Of a stretch of DNA of 64,000 nucleotides, positions 9,401 to 17,871 are shown in pieces (the first letter of the stretch is position 1; each line of letters starts with the position of its first letter). Origin of the DNA: Limnobacter olei. Its GTDB lineage: Bacteria; Pseudomonadota; Gammaproteobacteria; Burkholderiales; Burkholderiaceae_B. Below the pieces are notes generated by a model. It did not search any database. It was not told the origin of the DNA and saw only the letters and a program-made list of their open reading frames with translations. The DNA lies in the NCBI RefSeq assembly GCF_029087225.1, contig NZ_JARFJD010000002.1, forward strand, positions 372,001 to 436,000. Reading direction: 5' to 3'. A program made the translations under genes and the position numbers.

Positions 9401-9934
9401 TTGAAGTTCAATGTAATAGCGGCCGTCGAAGTGCTTCAGGAATTTGCGGGCTGAATCTTCGGCGCGGGCCATGTTGCCACCCAGCAAAAACTGACCGACA
9501 TCGGAATTTGCAAAGCCTGATACGGCGATCAAGCCATCACAGCCTACTTCATCAAACCACTCGAATTTCAGCGTGGCTTTGCCGCGTTTCTGATTGCGCA
9601 AAAATGCACGGCTTAATAACTCGCAAAGCTGCAAATAGCCTTTGTGGTTTTGCACCAGCAACAGCACACGTGCGGGTTGTTCCTCGTCACGGTCGCTTTC
9701 AATCCATACATCGCAAGCCGCGATGGGTTTAAGGCCCGCACCCCGAGCCTTGCCATAAAACTTGATCAGACCAAACAGGTTGGACAGGTCGGAAATAGCC
9801 AAGGCAGGCATGCCGCAGCCAGCAGCGGCCTTGACAGCCTCGCCCACGCGCACCATGCCGTCGAGCACCGAGAATTCTGTGTGCATGCGGAGGTGAACAA
9901 ACGTGGAAGGCAATGTGGGGGATGAATTTGTCAT
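6404..9934 (-). CDS. dnaE: DNA polymerase III subunit alpha
   Basis: 1176-residue replicative DNA polymerase of the C family, the catalytic subunit of the Pol III holoenzyme. An N-terminal PHP domain opens at FVHLRMHTEFSVLDGM. The palm carries PDFDIDF with aspartates at 409, 411 and 413, equivalent to the catalytic pair of E. coli PolC-alpha, preceded by GPGRGSGAGSLVAYALGITD. The fingers, a helix-hairpin-helix region and a C-terminal OB domain (DLVWMAGVIASLRTMMTKRG) follow. The length is normal for the family (about 1160). It stands alone; a beta-clamp-binding motif was not looked for in detail. Confidence 0.97.
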   Translation of the reverse strand: MTNSSPTLPSTFVHLRMHTEFSVLDGMVRVGEAVKAAAGCGMPALAISDLSNLFGLIKFYGKARGAGLKPIAACDVWIESDRDEEQPARVLLLVQNHKGYLQLCELLSRAFLRNQKRGKATLKFEWFDEVGCDGLIAVSGFANSDVGQFLLGGNMARAEDSARKFLKHFDGRYYIELQRDGSTEAENLVNLSCQLAAKLQLPVVATHPIQFLKPEDFRAHEARVCIAQGEILSNPRRPRRFTEQQYFKTAQEMAELFADIPSAVRNSIRIAQRCNLTLELGKPKLPAFPTPDGMTLDDYLVHLSKEGLEKRLAHLFPNIEEREKMRPEYEARLKIECDTIIGMGFPGYFLIVQDFINWGKSNGVPVGPGRGSGAGSLVAYALGITDLDPLRYDLLFERFLNPERVSMPDFDIDFCQDNRDRVIDYVKQNYGRDAVSQIATFGTLGAKAVIRDAGRVLDMPYMYCDGLSKLIPQTPTDPWDLERALNEEPTFKERVENEDEAKEIIAVARPLEGLTRNVGMHAGGVLIAPGKLTDFCPLYCADGSTDSVVSQYDKDDVEAVGLVKFDFLGLRNLTILDWAVRWVRENYEDQRDFRLEDLPLDDPAVYQLFSEGNTTAVFQSESRSAKDLEKKLKPDNFEDIIALMALNRPGPLGSGMVDDFIARKKETSKTGKGRAEWYFHPKLEGILKSTYGVIVYQEQVMLVAQILAGYSLGGADLLRRAMGKKKPEEMAKQREIFTTGATERGVDPAVAKQLFDLMEKFAEYGFNKSHSAAYALIAYHTAWLKAHYPAEFMAASMSSDMDDTDKVKVFVEDAMAMCQVPGKKAGTTVTMLGPDVNESNFRFTAVRIDGEKRASAIRYGLGAVKGTGQAACEAIVAERTANGPFTSLFDFVKRVDSKQINRRVIEALIRAGAFDSLNSDRAKLLASSGQAMEWAAQQAATAAQVSLFGEDLGGDAPPELVDVPTWSEREKLQQEKAALGYYFSGHLFKADEDKVRQFVKLKLKDLSPGRDLVWMAGVIASLRTMMTKRGKMAVVLLDDSTAQVELSIFNEQFEANRNLLKEDSLLVLQGKVSEDSYTGGLRISAENLYSLASARAHFVSRLRLSMNGQSDAEKLRAMLEPFRDPEQGCLVEIDYHNGQAACVAQLSSDWKVRPEEDLLIEMQGWLGEGNAKWVFG

Positions 9935-9995
9935 CCTCCCATTTTATCCGCAAACGGATATTTGATTACAGTCGATTTACGTCTTGGGCAAACTA

Positions 9996-10556
9996 TTAGA
10001 CCGATAACTTTTTGGCAAACTCAGCCACCCGTGCCCCATAAATTTTGGCAGTTTCCAGGTCGGAGGCAGGCGGCGTAACATCCGCCGGGGCATTGTCCGA
10101 TTGAGTCATCACACCCACCCAAGAACCCACGCGGTTCAGTTCATTCACATCACCTGGCTTTTGGGCACCCGGGGTGGCACTACCCACCCAGATCATGCCG
10201 TGTTGCATGGCAAAGGTGACGAAGTACTGAAGGGTGCTGAGTTTGTCGCCACTCATGGACATGGAGTTGGTAAAACCACCCGCCACCTTGTTCTTCCAGC
10301 CCTGGCTGAACCACACTTTGCTGGAGGCGTCAGCAAACTTTTTGAAGTCCGCCGAGGCACCGCCCATGTAGGTGGGTGAGCCGAAAATGATGGCATCAGC
10401 CTTGGCCAATACGTCCCAAGTGGCGTCGTTCACGTCATTGACTGAAATGAGGTGGGTTTGTACACCCGCCACGCCCGCTGCACCTTGTTCAACGGCCTGC
10501 GCCACTTTGGCTGTGTGACCATAACCACTGTGATAAACAATTGCTACTTGTGTCAT
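9996..10556 (-). CDS. WrbA-like flavodoxin-fold NAD(P)H:quinone oxidoreductase
   Basis: 186-residue flavoprotein. The FMN phosphate loop is YHSGYGHTAKVAQAV near residue 9. The flavin-contacting stretch IIFGSPTYMGGASADFKKF and the conserved GGFTNSMSMSGDKLSTLQ match the WrbA/NADPH-dependent FMN reductase family. Members carry out two-electron reduction of quinones, protecting against redox cycling. A good ribosome site (GAGGGAG) precedes the ATG. It lies 26 bp downstream of the pirin gene on the same strand, so the two may be co-transcribed; both are often oxidative-stress genes. True WrbA versus a flavodoxin-like paralogue is not certain. Confidence 0.88.
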   Translation of the reverse strand: MTQVAIVYHSGYGHTAKVAQAVEQGAAGVAGVQTHLISVNDVNDATWDVLAKADAIIFGSPTYMGGASADFKKFADASSKVWFSQGWKNKVAGGFTNSMSMSGDKLSTLQYFVTFAMQHGMIWVGSATPGAQKPGDVNELNRVGSWVGVMTQSDNAPADVTPPASDLETAKIYGARVAEFAKKLSV

Positions 10557-10582
10557 TTTTTACTCCCTCGTTGTTTTAACAA

Positions 10583-11293
10583 TCAAGCGGGCAAGTCGAA
10601 GAAAAGTACCTCGGCCTGTTCGCTCACATCAAAATTCAGTTCCCGCTCACCTTCAATCAACAGTGCATCCCCGGTTTGCAGCAACACATTGCCCACGCTC
10701 AGTGAACCTTTGGCCACATGCAAATAGCCTTTGCGTGCGGGGTCCAGCTCACGATGTACGCTTTGATTGCTCAAGCGGCCTGCGTACATTTTTGCGTCCT
10801 GGTGAATAAAGGCGATTTTTTTCGCCTCGGCCTCGGCCCTGTCGCCCGTCACGATCAAGCCAAGCTGGCCGGTGATTGTGGCTACATCCAGATCGTGATC
10901 CTTGTAACCAGGCTCCACGCCATTCACGGCAGGCTCAATCCAGATTTGCAGCAAGTGAGCCACATCGGTTTTGTGCGCATTCATTTCTGAATGTCGAATA
11001 CCGGTGCCTGCACTCATACGCTGGATCTGATTGGGCTTGATGGCCGAACCACCACCCAAACTGTCCCGGTGGCTAAGCTCACCGCCCAACATGTAAGTAA
11101 TGATTTCCATGTCGCAGTGCCCGTGCGTGCCAAAACCGGTTTGCGGCTGAACCCAGTCTTCATTGATTACGCGCAGTGGGCCGAAACCCATGTGCTTGGG
11201 ATCGTAATAGCTGGAAAAAGAAAAGCTGTGATAGCTCTCCAACCAACCGTGGTTGGCATAACCGCGTTCATTGGATTTTCTGATCTGGAACAT
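10583..11293 (-). CDS. Pirin family protein (putative quercetin 2,3-dioxygenase type)
   Basis: 236-residue bicupin of the pirin family. The start at 11293 is fixed by an AGGAGG Shine-Dalgarno 7 nt upstream and the family N-terminus MFQIRKSNERGYANHGWLES; longer in-frame starts lack both. Metal ligands are visible in GTHGHCDMEIITYMLGGELS (two histidines) and GTGIRHSEMNA (histidine and glutamate). Some members oxidise quercetin, others act in redox signalling. It is divergent from a LysR regulator 97 bp away and is followed by a WrbA-like flavoprotein, a common bacterial arrangement. Confidence 0.92.
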   Translation of the reverse strand: MFQIRKSNERGYANHGWLESYHSFSFSSYYDPKHMGFGPLRVINEDWVQPQTGFGTHGHCDMEIITYMLGGELSHRDSLGGGSAIKPNQIQRMSAGTGIRHSEMNAHKTDVAHLLQIWIEPAVNGVEPGYKDHDLDVATITGQLGLIVTGDRAEAEAKKIAFIHQDAKMYAGRLSNQSVHRELDPARKGYLHVAKGSLSVGNVLLQTGDALLIEGERELNFDVSEQAEVLFFDLPA

Positions 11294-11390
11294 GTTCAAC
11301 CTCCTGTTGAATGATGAATTCAGTGTAGGTGGTGCCACGCGGCCAAACAAGGCGTAGAATTTGACGAACTCATTCAAAAAAATTGAACCC

Positions 11391-12302
11391 ATGACCATCA
11401 ACCTCGACAGCCTTGCCCTGCTTGAATTGATTGAAGCACGGGGCAGTTTTGCCGCCGCCGCAGTGGCCTTAAACAAGGCACCTTCGGCCATCACCTACCA
11501 GCTTCGTCAGCTTGAGGAAACGCTGGATGTTCTGATCTACGATCGCTCAGGACACAAGGCGAAGCTGACCCCCGCAGGGAAAGCGCTTCTGGATGAAGGC
11601 CGCAAGTTACTGGAAAGCACCGATGCACTCACCAAGCGCGTGAAAGCCGTGGCCAGTGGTTGGGAGGCCGAACTCCGAATTGTGCTGGATTCCGTGGTGC
11701 CGTTCGAAAAAGCCATACCCTGGATTCAGGCATTTGATGCGCTGGAAAGCCCAACGCGGCTGCGTTTTTCAAGCGAGGTGTTGTCGGGCACCTGGGAGGC
11801 GCTGTATTCAGGCCGGGCTGACCTGTTGATTGGCAGCAGGCTGGATCAAAACCAGTTCGCCAGTGCCACAGGCCTGCACATTCAAAGTTTTGGGCAATCA
11901 CTGTTTGTGTTTGCAGTGGCGCCGAACCACCCACTGGCCAATGCAGAGGAACCGCTTTGCATCGACACCATTCGCCAATACCGTGCAGTAGCCGTTGGCG
12001 ACACGTCCCGCAACTTCAAACCGCTTACTTTTGGTTTGCAAAGCGGGCAGGCTGTGCTGACGGTGCCCAATCTGCAAGCAAAAGTAAAAGCCCAACTGGC
12101 AGGCTTGGGTTGCGGCTGGCTGCCTTGGAATTTGATAGAGCAGGAGGTAGCCAACGGCGATTTGATCGTGAAAAAAACGGAAGATGCTACACGCCAAAGC
12201 AGTTTGTGTTTCGCCTGGCAGCGCGGTAGCCAGGGCAAGGCGCTGGACTGGTGGACCCAACACCTGGCCACAGTGCAGCTTAACTTTCAACCACCCCAAT
12301 AA
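11391..12302 (+). CDS. LysR-family transcriptional regulator, divergent from pirin gene
   Basis: 303 residues. The N-terminal winged helix (LALLELIEARGSFAAAAVAL then APSAITYQLRQLEETLDVLI) is typical LysR, and a PBP2-like effector domain spans about residues 90-295. I chose the ATG at 11391; a TTG ten codons upstream is the alternative. The divergent arrangement with the pirin gene, with a shared 97-bp control region, suggests it regulates pirin and the WrbA-like gene. Three bases separate its stop from gluQ, so it may be co-transcribed with that gene. The inducer is unknown. Confidence 0.9.
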   Translation: MTINLDSLALLELIEARGSFAAAAVALNKAPSAITYQLRQLEETLDVLIYDRSGHKAKLTPAGKALLDEGRKLLESTDALTKRVKAVASGWEAELRIVLDSVVPFEKAIPWIQAFDALESPTRLRFSSEVLSGTWEALYSGRADLLIGSRLDQNQFASATGLHIQSFGQSLFVFAVAPNHPLANAEEPLCIDTIRQYRAVAVGDTSRNFKPLTFGLQSGQAVLTVPNLQAKVKAQLAGLGCGWLPWNLIEQEVANGDLIVKKTEDATRQSSLCFAWQRGSQGKALDWWTQHLATVQLNFQPPQ

Positions 12303-12305
12303 ACA

Positions 12306-13226
12306 GTGCCGAACATACCTGCACAAACGCCCTACGTTGGCCGCTTTGCCCCCTCGCCCACCGGCCCCCTGCATTTGGGCTCGCTCGCTACTGCGCTGGG
12401 CAGTTTTCTGGATGCGAGAGTGCATCAAGGGCAGTGGCTTTTGCGCATTGAAGACATCGACGAGGGGCGCTGCGACGCCGCCTCTGTTAAACACATTCTT
12501 CACACTTTGGAACGCCACGGCCTTCAATGGCAAGGAGAAGTGTGGGTGCAATCAAAACGGCACGCGGCGTATGAAGCCGCTTTGAAACGCTTAAAAACGG
12601 GAAACCTGACCTACCCCTGTGCCTGTACGCGCAAAGAAATTGAGGACGCCAATTCACTTCGGGCACCCGGCGAAAACCGCATTTACCCGGGAACCTGCAG
12701 ACATGGCATGCCCGCTGGCCGGAAAGCCCGAGCCATTCGTTTTCGCTGCCCAGTTGAACCTGTGCAATGGCAAGACCACAGGCTAGGGCGGTTTGAAGAC
12801 GACTTGAATACCAGCAGTGGTGATTTTGTATTGAAACGGGGCGATGGATTTTGGGCCTACCACCTAGTCGTGGTTGTCGATGATTTGGCCAGCAAGGTAA
12901 CGCACATTGTGCGCGGTGAAGACCTGACCGACACCACCGCCCGACAAATTGCAGTGTGGAACGCACTGCAAAGCGGGCTTGAGACACAAGTGGTTATAAA
13001 GCCCCCTGCCTACTGGCACTTGCCTGTGATCTTGGCCGAAGACGGGCAAAAGCTTTCCAAACAAACCGGTGCTTTGGCTGTGCCCGAACACGACCCTGTG
13101 CTGAACTTGAACAGCGTGTGGCAACACTTTGGTTTAGGCAAAATAAAAGCCACTGAAGTGACTCAGTGGCTTGAATTGGCGACTCCTGTTTGGGCCAGTT
13201 ATCGGGCCGCGCAAGCTGCGCAATAA
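12306..13226 (+). CDS. gluQ: Glutamyl-Q tRNA(Asp) synthetase
   Basis: 306-residue paralogue of the glutamyl-tRNA synthetase catalytic core. It attaches glutamate to the queuosine base at position 34 of tRNA-Asp. The GTG start gives YVGRFAPSPTGPLHLGSLAT, whose HLGS is the class I HIGH element. LLRIEDIDEGRC follows. A zinc site is formed by YPCACTRKEI and YPGTCRHG. GQKLSKQTGA is the KMSKS equivalent. The anticodon-binding domain of GltX is absent, as expected for GluQ/YadB. It follows the LysR gene by 3 bp and converges on rhlE. Confidence 0.95.
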   Translation: MPNIPAQTPYVGRFAPSPTGPLHLGSLATALGSFLDARVHQGQWLLRIEDIDEGRCDAASVKHILHTLERHGLQWQGEVWVQSKRHAAYEAALKRLKTGNLTYPCACTRKEIEDANSLRAPGENRIYPGTCRHGMPAGRKARAIRFRCPVEPVQWQDHRLGRFEDDLNTSSGDFVLKRGDGFWAYHLVVVVDDLASKVTHIVRGEDLTDTTARQIAVWNALQSGLETQVVIKPPAYWHLPVILAEDGQKLSKQTGALAVPEHDPVLNLNSVWQHFGLGKIKATEVTQWLELATPVWASYRAAQAAQ

Positions 13227-13255
13227 GTCTTAATTGCGTGGCTCAATTTCTGGGC

Positions 13256-14875
13256 TTAGTTTCTCGGACTGCCACCCAGCAAAAACGCCACAGGCGCGGC
13301 ATTCTTGCTTTTGGGTTTGTTCATGCCCGAGGAAGACTGACCTGAAGCAGCAGCTTCAGCGGCGGCCTTATCTTCCTTGGATTCCTGATAAGGCTGATTG
13401 AACAATGAGTCTTTCACACGTGTTTGGGCCAGTTTGGCGCGCAGGCGTTCGTATTCGGCGTCGCGGTGAATTGGCGCGTTGTCGTTGAAACGGGCCCCCT
13501 GATAAGACATATCACGTGAAGGGCGGCGTTCACGGGCCGGTGCAGCCTCATCACCACTTCGTGCAGGGCGACGGTCGGAACGACCCTCGTAAGTGCGGCC
13601 CTCATTGCGGCCTTCGCCGCGTCCCTCGCTACGACCTTCGCGACCGCCTCGCTCTTCCCTTGGCGCACGTACCCCAGGCACAAAGCCCTCAAGCTCTTCG
13701 CGCACAAAGGCTTTGCCAATCAGCTTTTCAATGTCTTTCAAGGCACGTTCATCGCGTTTGACCACGAATGAATATGCAGTTCCTTTTGCGCCAGCACGGC
13801 CAGTGCGGCCAATGCGGTGCACATAATCTTCAGGCGTGGTGGGCAGATCGTAGTTGATCACGCAAGGCAAATCAGCAATGTCCAAACCGCGCGCTGCTAC
13901 ATCGGTGGCCACAAGCACTGTCACTTCACCCGCCTTGAAGGCTTCCAGCGACTTGGTTCGCTCAATCTGGGTTTTGTCACCGTGAATAGCTGTGCTCGAT
14001 ACACCTTCTTTTTCAAGGTGACGCGCCAAACGGGCAGTGCCCAGCTTGGTATTTGAAAACACAATGACCTGGCTTAGCGCTTTGCTTTGAATCAGGTGGC
14101 AAACCGCCATGCGTTTGTCTTCTTCGCTGTCGAGCGCGAAAATGACCTGCTTGATGTTCTCGGAAGTTGCGTTTCGGCGCGCCACTTCAATCAATGTGGG
14201 CGACACCATGAAGCTTTTGGCCAGCTTCTGAATTTCAGGCGAAAACGTAGCGGAGAACAACAGGTTCTGGCGCGTTTTGGGCAACAAATTGATTATTCGT
14301 TGCAGGTCAGGCAAAAAGCCCATGTCCAGCATACGGTCGGCCTCGTCCAGCACCAGCACCTGCACTTGGCCCAAGTTAATGCTTTTTTGCTGAACGTGGT
14401 CCAGCAAGCGGCCTGGCGTGGCAATCACCAATTCGGCACCACGGCGCAAAGCCTGAATTTGAGGGTTGATGTCTACACCGCCGTACACCACGGTGGAACG
14501 CAGGGGTGTGAACTTGGCGTAGGTGTGCACGTTTGCAGCAACCTGATCAGCCAACTCACGAGTGGGCGTCAAAATAAGCGCACGAACCGGGTGGCGGGCA
14601 GGCGACGTATTTTCCGTGGCCAAGGGCATCAGGCGGTTCAGAATTGGTAACGAAAACCCGGCGGTTTTGCCCGTACCGGTTTGGGCCGCGCCCATCACGT
14701 CTACGCCAGTCAGCACCACTGGAATGGCTTTGGCTTGAATGGGTGTAGGTTGGGTGTACCCCTGGGCATCAATTGCTTTCTGGATGTCGGGGTGCAGCGC
14801 GAAGTCTGCAAAGGTTACGTTCGCGAGTGCAGCTTCTTCAGCTGCGCTGGTGGTATACGGTTCAGTTTGTGTCAT
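13256..14875 (-). CDS. rhlE: DEAD-box ATP-dependent RNA helicase RhlE-like
   Basis: 539-residue RNA helicase. The Q motif is at FALHPDIQKAIDAQGYTQPTPIQ, shown here only in part: GYTQPTPIQ. Motif I is AAQTGTGKTAGF, motif II VLDEADRMLDMGF, motif III LFSATF and motif VI HRIGRTGRAG. After about residue 400 comes a low-complexity basic tail rich in Arg, Gly and Glu, typical of RhlE and used for RNA contact. RhlE acts in ribosome assembly and RNA turnover, often in the cold. A hairpin at 14932-14956 lies in the leader region between the upstream dehydrogenase gene and this start. Confidence 0.93.
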   Translation of the reverse strand: MTQTEPYTTSAAEEAALANVTFADFALHPDIQKAIDAQGYTQPTPIQAKAIPVVLTGVDVMGAAQTGTGKTAGFSLPILNRLMPLATENTSPARHPVRALILTPTRELADQVAANVHTYAKFTPLRSTVVYGGVDINPQIQALRRGAELVIATPGRLLDHVQQKSINLGQVQVLVLDEADRMLDMGFLPDLQRIINLLPKTRQNLLFSATFSPEIQKLAKSFMVSPTLIEVARRNATSENIKQVIFALDSEEDKRMAVCHLIQSKALSQVIVFSNTKLGTARLARHLEKEGVSSTAIHGDKTQIERTKSLEAFKAGEVTVLVATDVAARGLDIADLPCVINYDLPTTPEDYVHRIGRTGRAGAKGTAYSFVVKRDERALKDIEKLIGKAFVREELEGFVPGVRAPREERGGREGRSEGRGEGRNEGRTYEGRSDRRPARSGDEAAPARERRPSRDMSYQGARFNDNAPIHRDAEYERLRAKLAQTRVKDSLFNQPYQESKEDKAAAEAAASGQSSSGMNKPKSKNAAPVAFLLGGSPRN

Positions 14876-14931
14876 GCACGCATTCTAAGCCTATTTGGTG
14901 CTTATTATTTGTGCAATCGCTTTAAATTTAC

Positions 14932-14956
14932 TTGCTGCACCGGCTGGGTGCAGCAA
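14932..14956 (-). terminator. Hairpin between hydroxyacid dehydrogenase and rhlE
   Basis: A 10-bp perfect stem (TTGCTGCACC / GGTGCAGCAA) closes a 5-base loop. On the minus strand it lies 39 bp after the dehydrogenase stop and is followed by an AT-rich stretch without a clean T run. It could be a weak terminator or a structured leader of rhlE. Confidence 0.45.
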
Positions 14957-14994
14957 ATGTACTTTTCATACAACAGCCAATCGACCCAGTCTGC

Positions 14995-15924
14995 TTACAG
15001 GTTTTCAGCAATAAACTCGTCCACGTATTTAATGGCCAAACGCCCAGCGTTGGCCTGCGAACTTTCGGTGCCCCAAGCCACGTGTGGCGTGATGATACAG
15101 CGCGGGTGCTGCCATTGCACCATCAGGTGATCGCGAGGCGGCGGCTCTACTTCCAGCACATCGAGTGCAGCACCGCCCAAGTGCCCACTTTCTATGGCTT
15201 GTTTCAACGCATCAAACTGCACCAAACCACCGCGTGCAGTGTTAATCAGTATCGCGCCCTTTTTCATTTTGGGAATGGTGTCTGGTCCGATCAAACCTTT
15301 GGTTTGCTCATTCAAGGGGCAATGAAGGCTAAGCACATCGCTGTGGGCCAGTCCGTGCTCGAAAGTCACATACCCCTCACGAGGTTTTTCAACGCCTTGG
15401 CGTTCAATGTGCAAAATAGTCATGCCAAAAGCTTTGGCGAATTCAATCAACTTGCCGCCAATCGCACCGCTACCCAGCACGCCCAGTGTTTGGGTGTGCA
15501 GGCCACGCATGGGCAGTGTGTGCAAGCAGAAAAAGCGCGACGCGCTCCAACTGCCATCATGCACCAACGTTTCCCACTCGGGTACACGGCGGGTCAACTG
15601 CAAAATACACGCCATGGCGTGCTCAGCCACGGATTCGGGGCCGTAATTCACCACATTGCTTACCTTGACGCCGCGCTCAGCACAAGCCGCTTTGTCCACG
15701 TTGTCGGTACCCGTGGCCACCAATTGAATCATTTTCAGTTTAGGTGCCGCGTCCAGCTCGGCAGGGCCAATTTTCACCTTGTTGATAATCAGAATTTCCG
15801 CTTCCTTGATGCGCTCTTTCAGCGTGTCTGCAGTGGTGAAAGGGTATTCAGTCCACGTGTGCGCGCACTCTGGGCGAGGCAACGGGGTACGTACGGTTTC
15901 GCTTTCCAGCCAAACAATGTTCAT
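14995..15924 (-). CDS. D-2-hydroxyacid dehydrogenase (glycerate/hydroxypyruvate type)
   Basis: 309-residue NAD(P)-dependent dehydrogenase of the D-isomer-specific 2-hydroxyacid family. The Rossmann motif is LGVLGSGAIGGKLIEFAKAF. The catalytic arginine is in LINTARGGLVQ, and the catalytic histidine in CIITPHVAWGT. The N-terminal substrate domain (residues 1-100) is typical. The closest functional class by pattern is glycerate dehydrogenase/hydroxypyruvate reductase (HprA), but substrate specificity in this family cannot be settled by motifs. It is transcribed alone, or with rhlE if the intervening hairpin is leaky. Confidence 0.9.
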   Translation of the reverse strand: MNIVWLESETVRTPLPRPECAHTWTEYPFTTADTLKERIKEAEILIINKVKIGPAELDAAPKLKMIQLVATGTDNVDKAACAERGVKVSNVVNYGPESVAEHAMACILQLTRRVPEWETLVHDGSWSASRFFCLHTLPMRGLHTQTLGVLGSGAIGGKLIEFAKAFGMTILHIERQGVEKPREGYVTFEHGLAHSDVLSLHCPLNEQTKGLIGPDTIPKMKKGAILINTARGGLVQFDALKQAIESGHLGGAALDVLEVEPPPRDHLMVQWQHPRCIITPHVAWGTESSQANAGRLAIKYVDEFIAENL

Positions 15925-16013
15925 GGTCTTGTGTCTCCAGTTCAGTTGCTAGAAGGCTACCGGCTAATCGCTGGCTTCGACACTGGGGCTAACCATGAAA
16001 ACATTTGACCAAC

Positions 16014-17594
16014 TTAGACCTTGACTGCTGCATCACCAAGCAAAAGTTCAGTGGCTACTCCGGCAATTCGATAGCAGTTTTTACCCGCCTTCTTGGCTTG
16101 ATACATTTGCTCATCGCTAATTTCAAGCAGCTGTTGAATGGAATGCCCATGCAGTGGGTGCATGGCCGCGCCAATGCTGCACGACACCGTCAAGCCATGG
16201 TTTTGCCGAACTCGCACCAGTAGCTTGTCGCAGGCAAATGATTCAATAATTCGCTCGGCAATGTTTTTCAGCAATTGAATATTACAACGGGCCACGATGA
16301 TCGCAAATTCGTCGCCCCCCAAGCGAGCCACGTGGTCGACATTGCGGGTTGCCCCCTTCAACAAAGTGGCGCTGGTCTTCAAAATTTGATCACCCGCTTT
16401 GTGGCCCAGGGTGTCATTCACGGCCTTAAACCCGTCAAGGTCGAGAAACATCAGCCCCAGTGTTTCGCCTGGCAACAACCGTGAAAGCCGAGCCTCCAAG
16501 GTCATGTCGAACCCCCGTCGGTTCAGCACGCCGGTCAGTGGATCGCGCTCTACCTCATTGCGCAAGTCCTCCACATTTTTGCGAATACTCACGTCGTCTA
16601 CAATCAACACCGCATGGGCACCCTGAATTTTGTCGTTGTACACCGCAAACCGGAATTGCAGCACCCGGCCATCCGTGAAATTCAGCTCAACAGGCATCTC
16701 ATGGTTCCCAAAATAATCAGTCACCAGGTCTTTCAAACGAATTCGCTGCTCTCGAACCACCCCAGCTTGAATCAATACCGACTCAAGCTTTGCCGACTCG
16801 GGATTGAGTGTTTCGATTTTCAGCATTTTTGCCAGGGCTTTGTTCAAGTAAAGCAAGTTGAAATGCTCATCCAGATAAGCAACGCCACTGGCCAGAGACG
16901 ACAACAGCATGTCGAGTCGGTTTTTCTCAGACACAGACCGAGCGTGGCTTTCCTCCATGGCCTTCATTTGCAATTCAATGGCCTGGGCCATGCTGTTGAA
17001 GGCCGCACCCAGACAGGAAATTTCATCACGCCCGGTCACCTCGATTCGGGACTGAATTTTTCCAGACTGCAATTCCATGGCCTTGCTGCGAAGGTCCTCG
17101 AGCCGGGCAGACAGGGTATTGCTCAAGCCCAACAGAATCATGGAGCAGGCCAGCGCACTCAATAAAAACACACCGGCCAGGTAAAACAGCATGTCATTGC
17201 GGCTGCGATACACTTCGTTTTCATCAAACAACACCTTCAGTTGTTGACCGGAATTTGGTAAATCAAAAATCGACAACAATGGGGTTGCCGCCTGAGTCTG
17301 GTCGTCGGGCACGTCGCCCATGGCATAAGTCACCTCGCTGCCCTCGTTCACCCACACGGCTGCGGGTTTGTGGCGCGAGTAGAAATCCCTAACGATTGAA
17401 GAAAGTACGTTCAGCGAATGGCTGTTGTTGGCCAAATGAGCCTTGGTTAGTTCGGATTTAAAACTTTCCTGAATGCGAAGCAGATCTTGCTCGGCCAATT
17501 TGCCCATGTGTATGTATTGAATGGTCGTGAAAATGCCCCCCAGCAGCAACTGGGCTACAAACGTAGTAAGCAACCATTTCCACTTGAAAGACAT
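16014..17594 (-). CDS. Membrane diguanylate cyclase (sensor-HAMP-PAS-GGDEF)
   Basis: 526 residues from the ATG at 17594; an upstream start at 17675 would place 27 residues before the first membrane helix and is less likely. Order: membrane helix 1 (about 7-27), a periplasmic sensor of about 100 residues, membrane helix 2 (LFYLAGVFLLSALACSMILL), a HAMP-like linker, a PAS domain (SGVAYLDEHFNLLYLNKAL) and a GGDEF domain. The active site is intact, ARLGGDEF at 426-430. The product-inhibition I-site RNVD lies at 417-420, exactly five residues ahead. It should make c-di-GMP from GTP. The ligand is unknown. Confidence 0.93.
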   Translation of the reverse strand: MSFKWKWLLTTFVAQLLLGGIFTTIQYIHMGKLAEQDLLRIQESFKSELTKAHLANNSHSLNVLSSIVRDFYSRHKPAAVWVNEGSEVTYAMGDVPDDQTQAATPLLSIFDLPNSGQQLKVLFDENEVYRSRNDMLFYLAGVFLLSALACSMILLGLSNTLSARLEDLRSKAMELQSGKIQSRIEVTGRDEISCLGAAFNSMAQAIELQMKAMEESHARSVSEKNRLDMLLSSLASGVAYLDEHFNLLYLNKALAKMLKIETLNPESAKLESVLIQAGVVREQRIRLKDLVTDYFGNHEMPVELNFTDGRVLQFRFAVYNDKIQGAHAVLIVDDVSIRKNVEDLRNEVERDPLTGVLNRRGFDMTLEARLSRLLPGETLGLMFLDLDGFKAVNDTLGHKAGDQILKTSATLLKGATRNVDHVARLGGDEFAIIVARCNIQLLKNIAERIIESFACDKLLVRVRQNHGLTVSCSIGAAMHPLHGHSIQQLLEISDEQMYQAKKAGKNCYRIAGVATELLLGDAAVKV

Positions 17595-17720
17595 TGTGAA
17601 CAAACCCGTTTTGGACAAGGTACACAGCCAGTATGTGGGTTCGCTGCGCAAGCGGTAATCCCACGAGAGGGGCACATTTTCAGCAATCGCAAAAAAATGA
17701 CTTATTTCTGCAAAGGGGTG

Positions 17721-17749
17721 TTGTGTTCAATATTGTTTTTTGCCATAAT
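17721..17749 (+). promoter_or_regulatory. Sigma-70-like promoter of tRNA-Leu
   Basis: TTGTGT at 17721-17726 and CATAAT at 17744-17749 are separated by 17 bp and match -35 and -10 elements. Transcription would start about 17756, a few bases ahead of the mature tRNA 5' end at 17759. Confidence 0.55.
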
Positions 17750-17758
17750 TGCGGGCTT

Positions 17759-17845
17759 GCCGAGGTGGCGGAATTGGTAGACGCGCTGGACTCAAAATCC
17801 AGTGGTAGAGATATCGTGCGGGTTCGATTCCCGCCCTCGGCACCA
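17759..17845 (+). tRNA. tRNA-Leu, anticodon CAA
   Basis: 87 nt including an encoded CCA end. The acceptor stem pairs GCCGAGG with CCTCGGC, and the D-arm has the usual GG. The anticodon stem CTGGA/TCCAG closes the loop CTCAAAA, giving anticodon CAA at 17793-17795, which reads UUG. A long class II variable arm follows. The T-arm is GCGGGTTCGATTCCCGC. It lies directly upstream of queA on the same strand. Confidence 0.97.
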
Positions 17846-17871
17846 GCCCCCAGGACAACATGAGAGCAACC

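Noticed and set aside
14932-16008. Plus-strand open frame of 358 codons
   Set aside because: Antisense shadow of the clearly conserved 2-hydroxyacid dehydrogenase.
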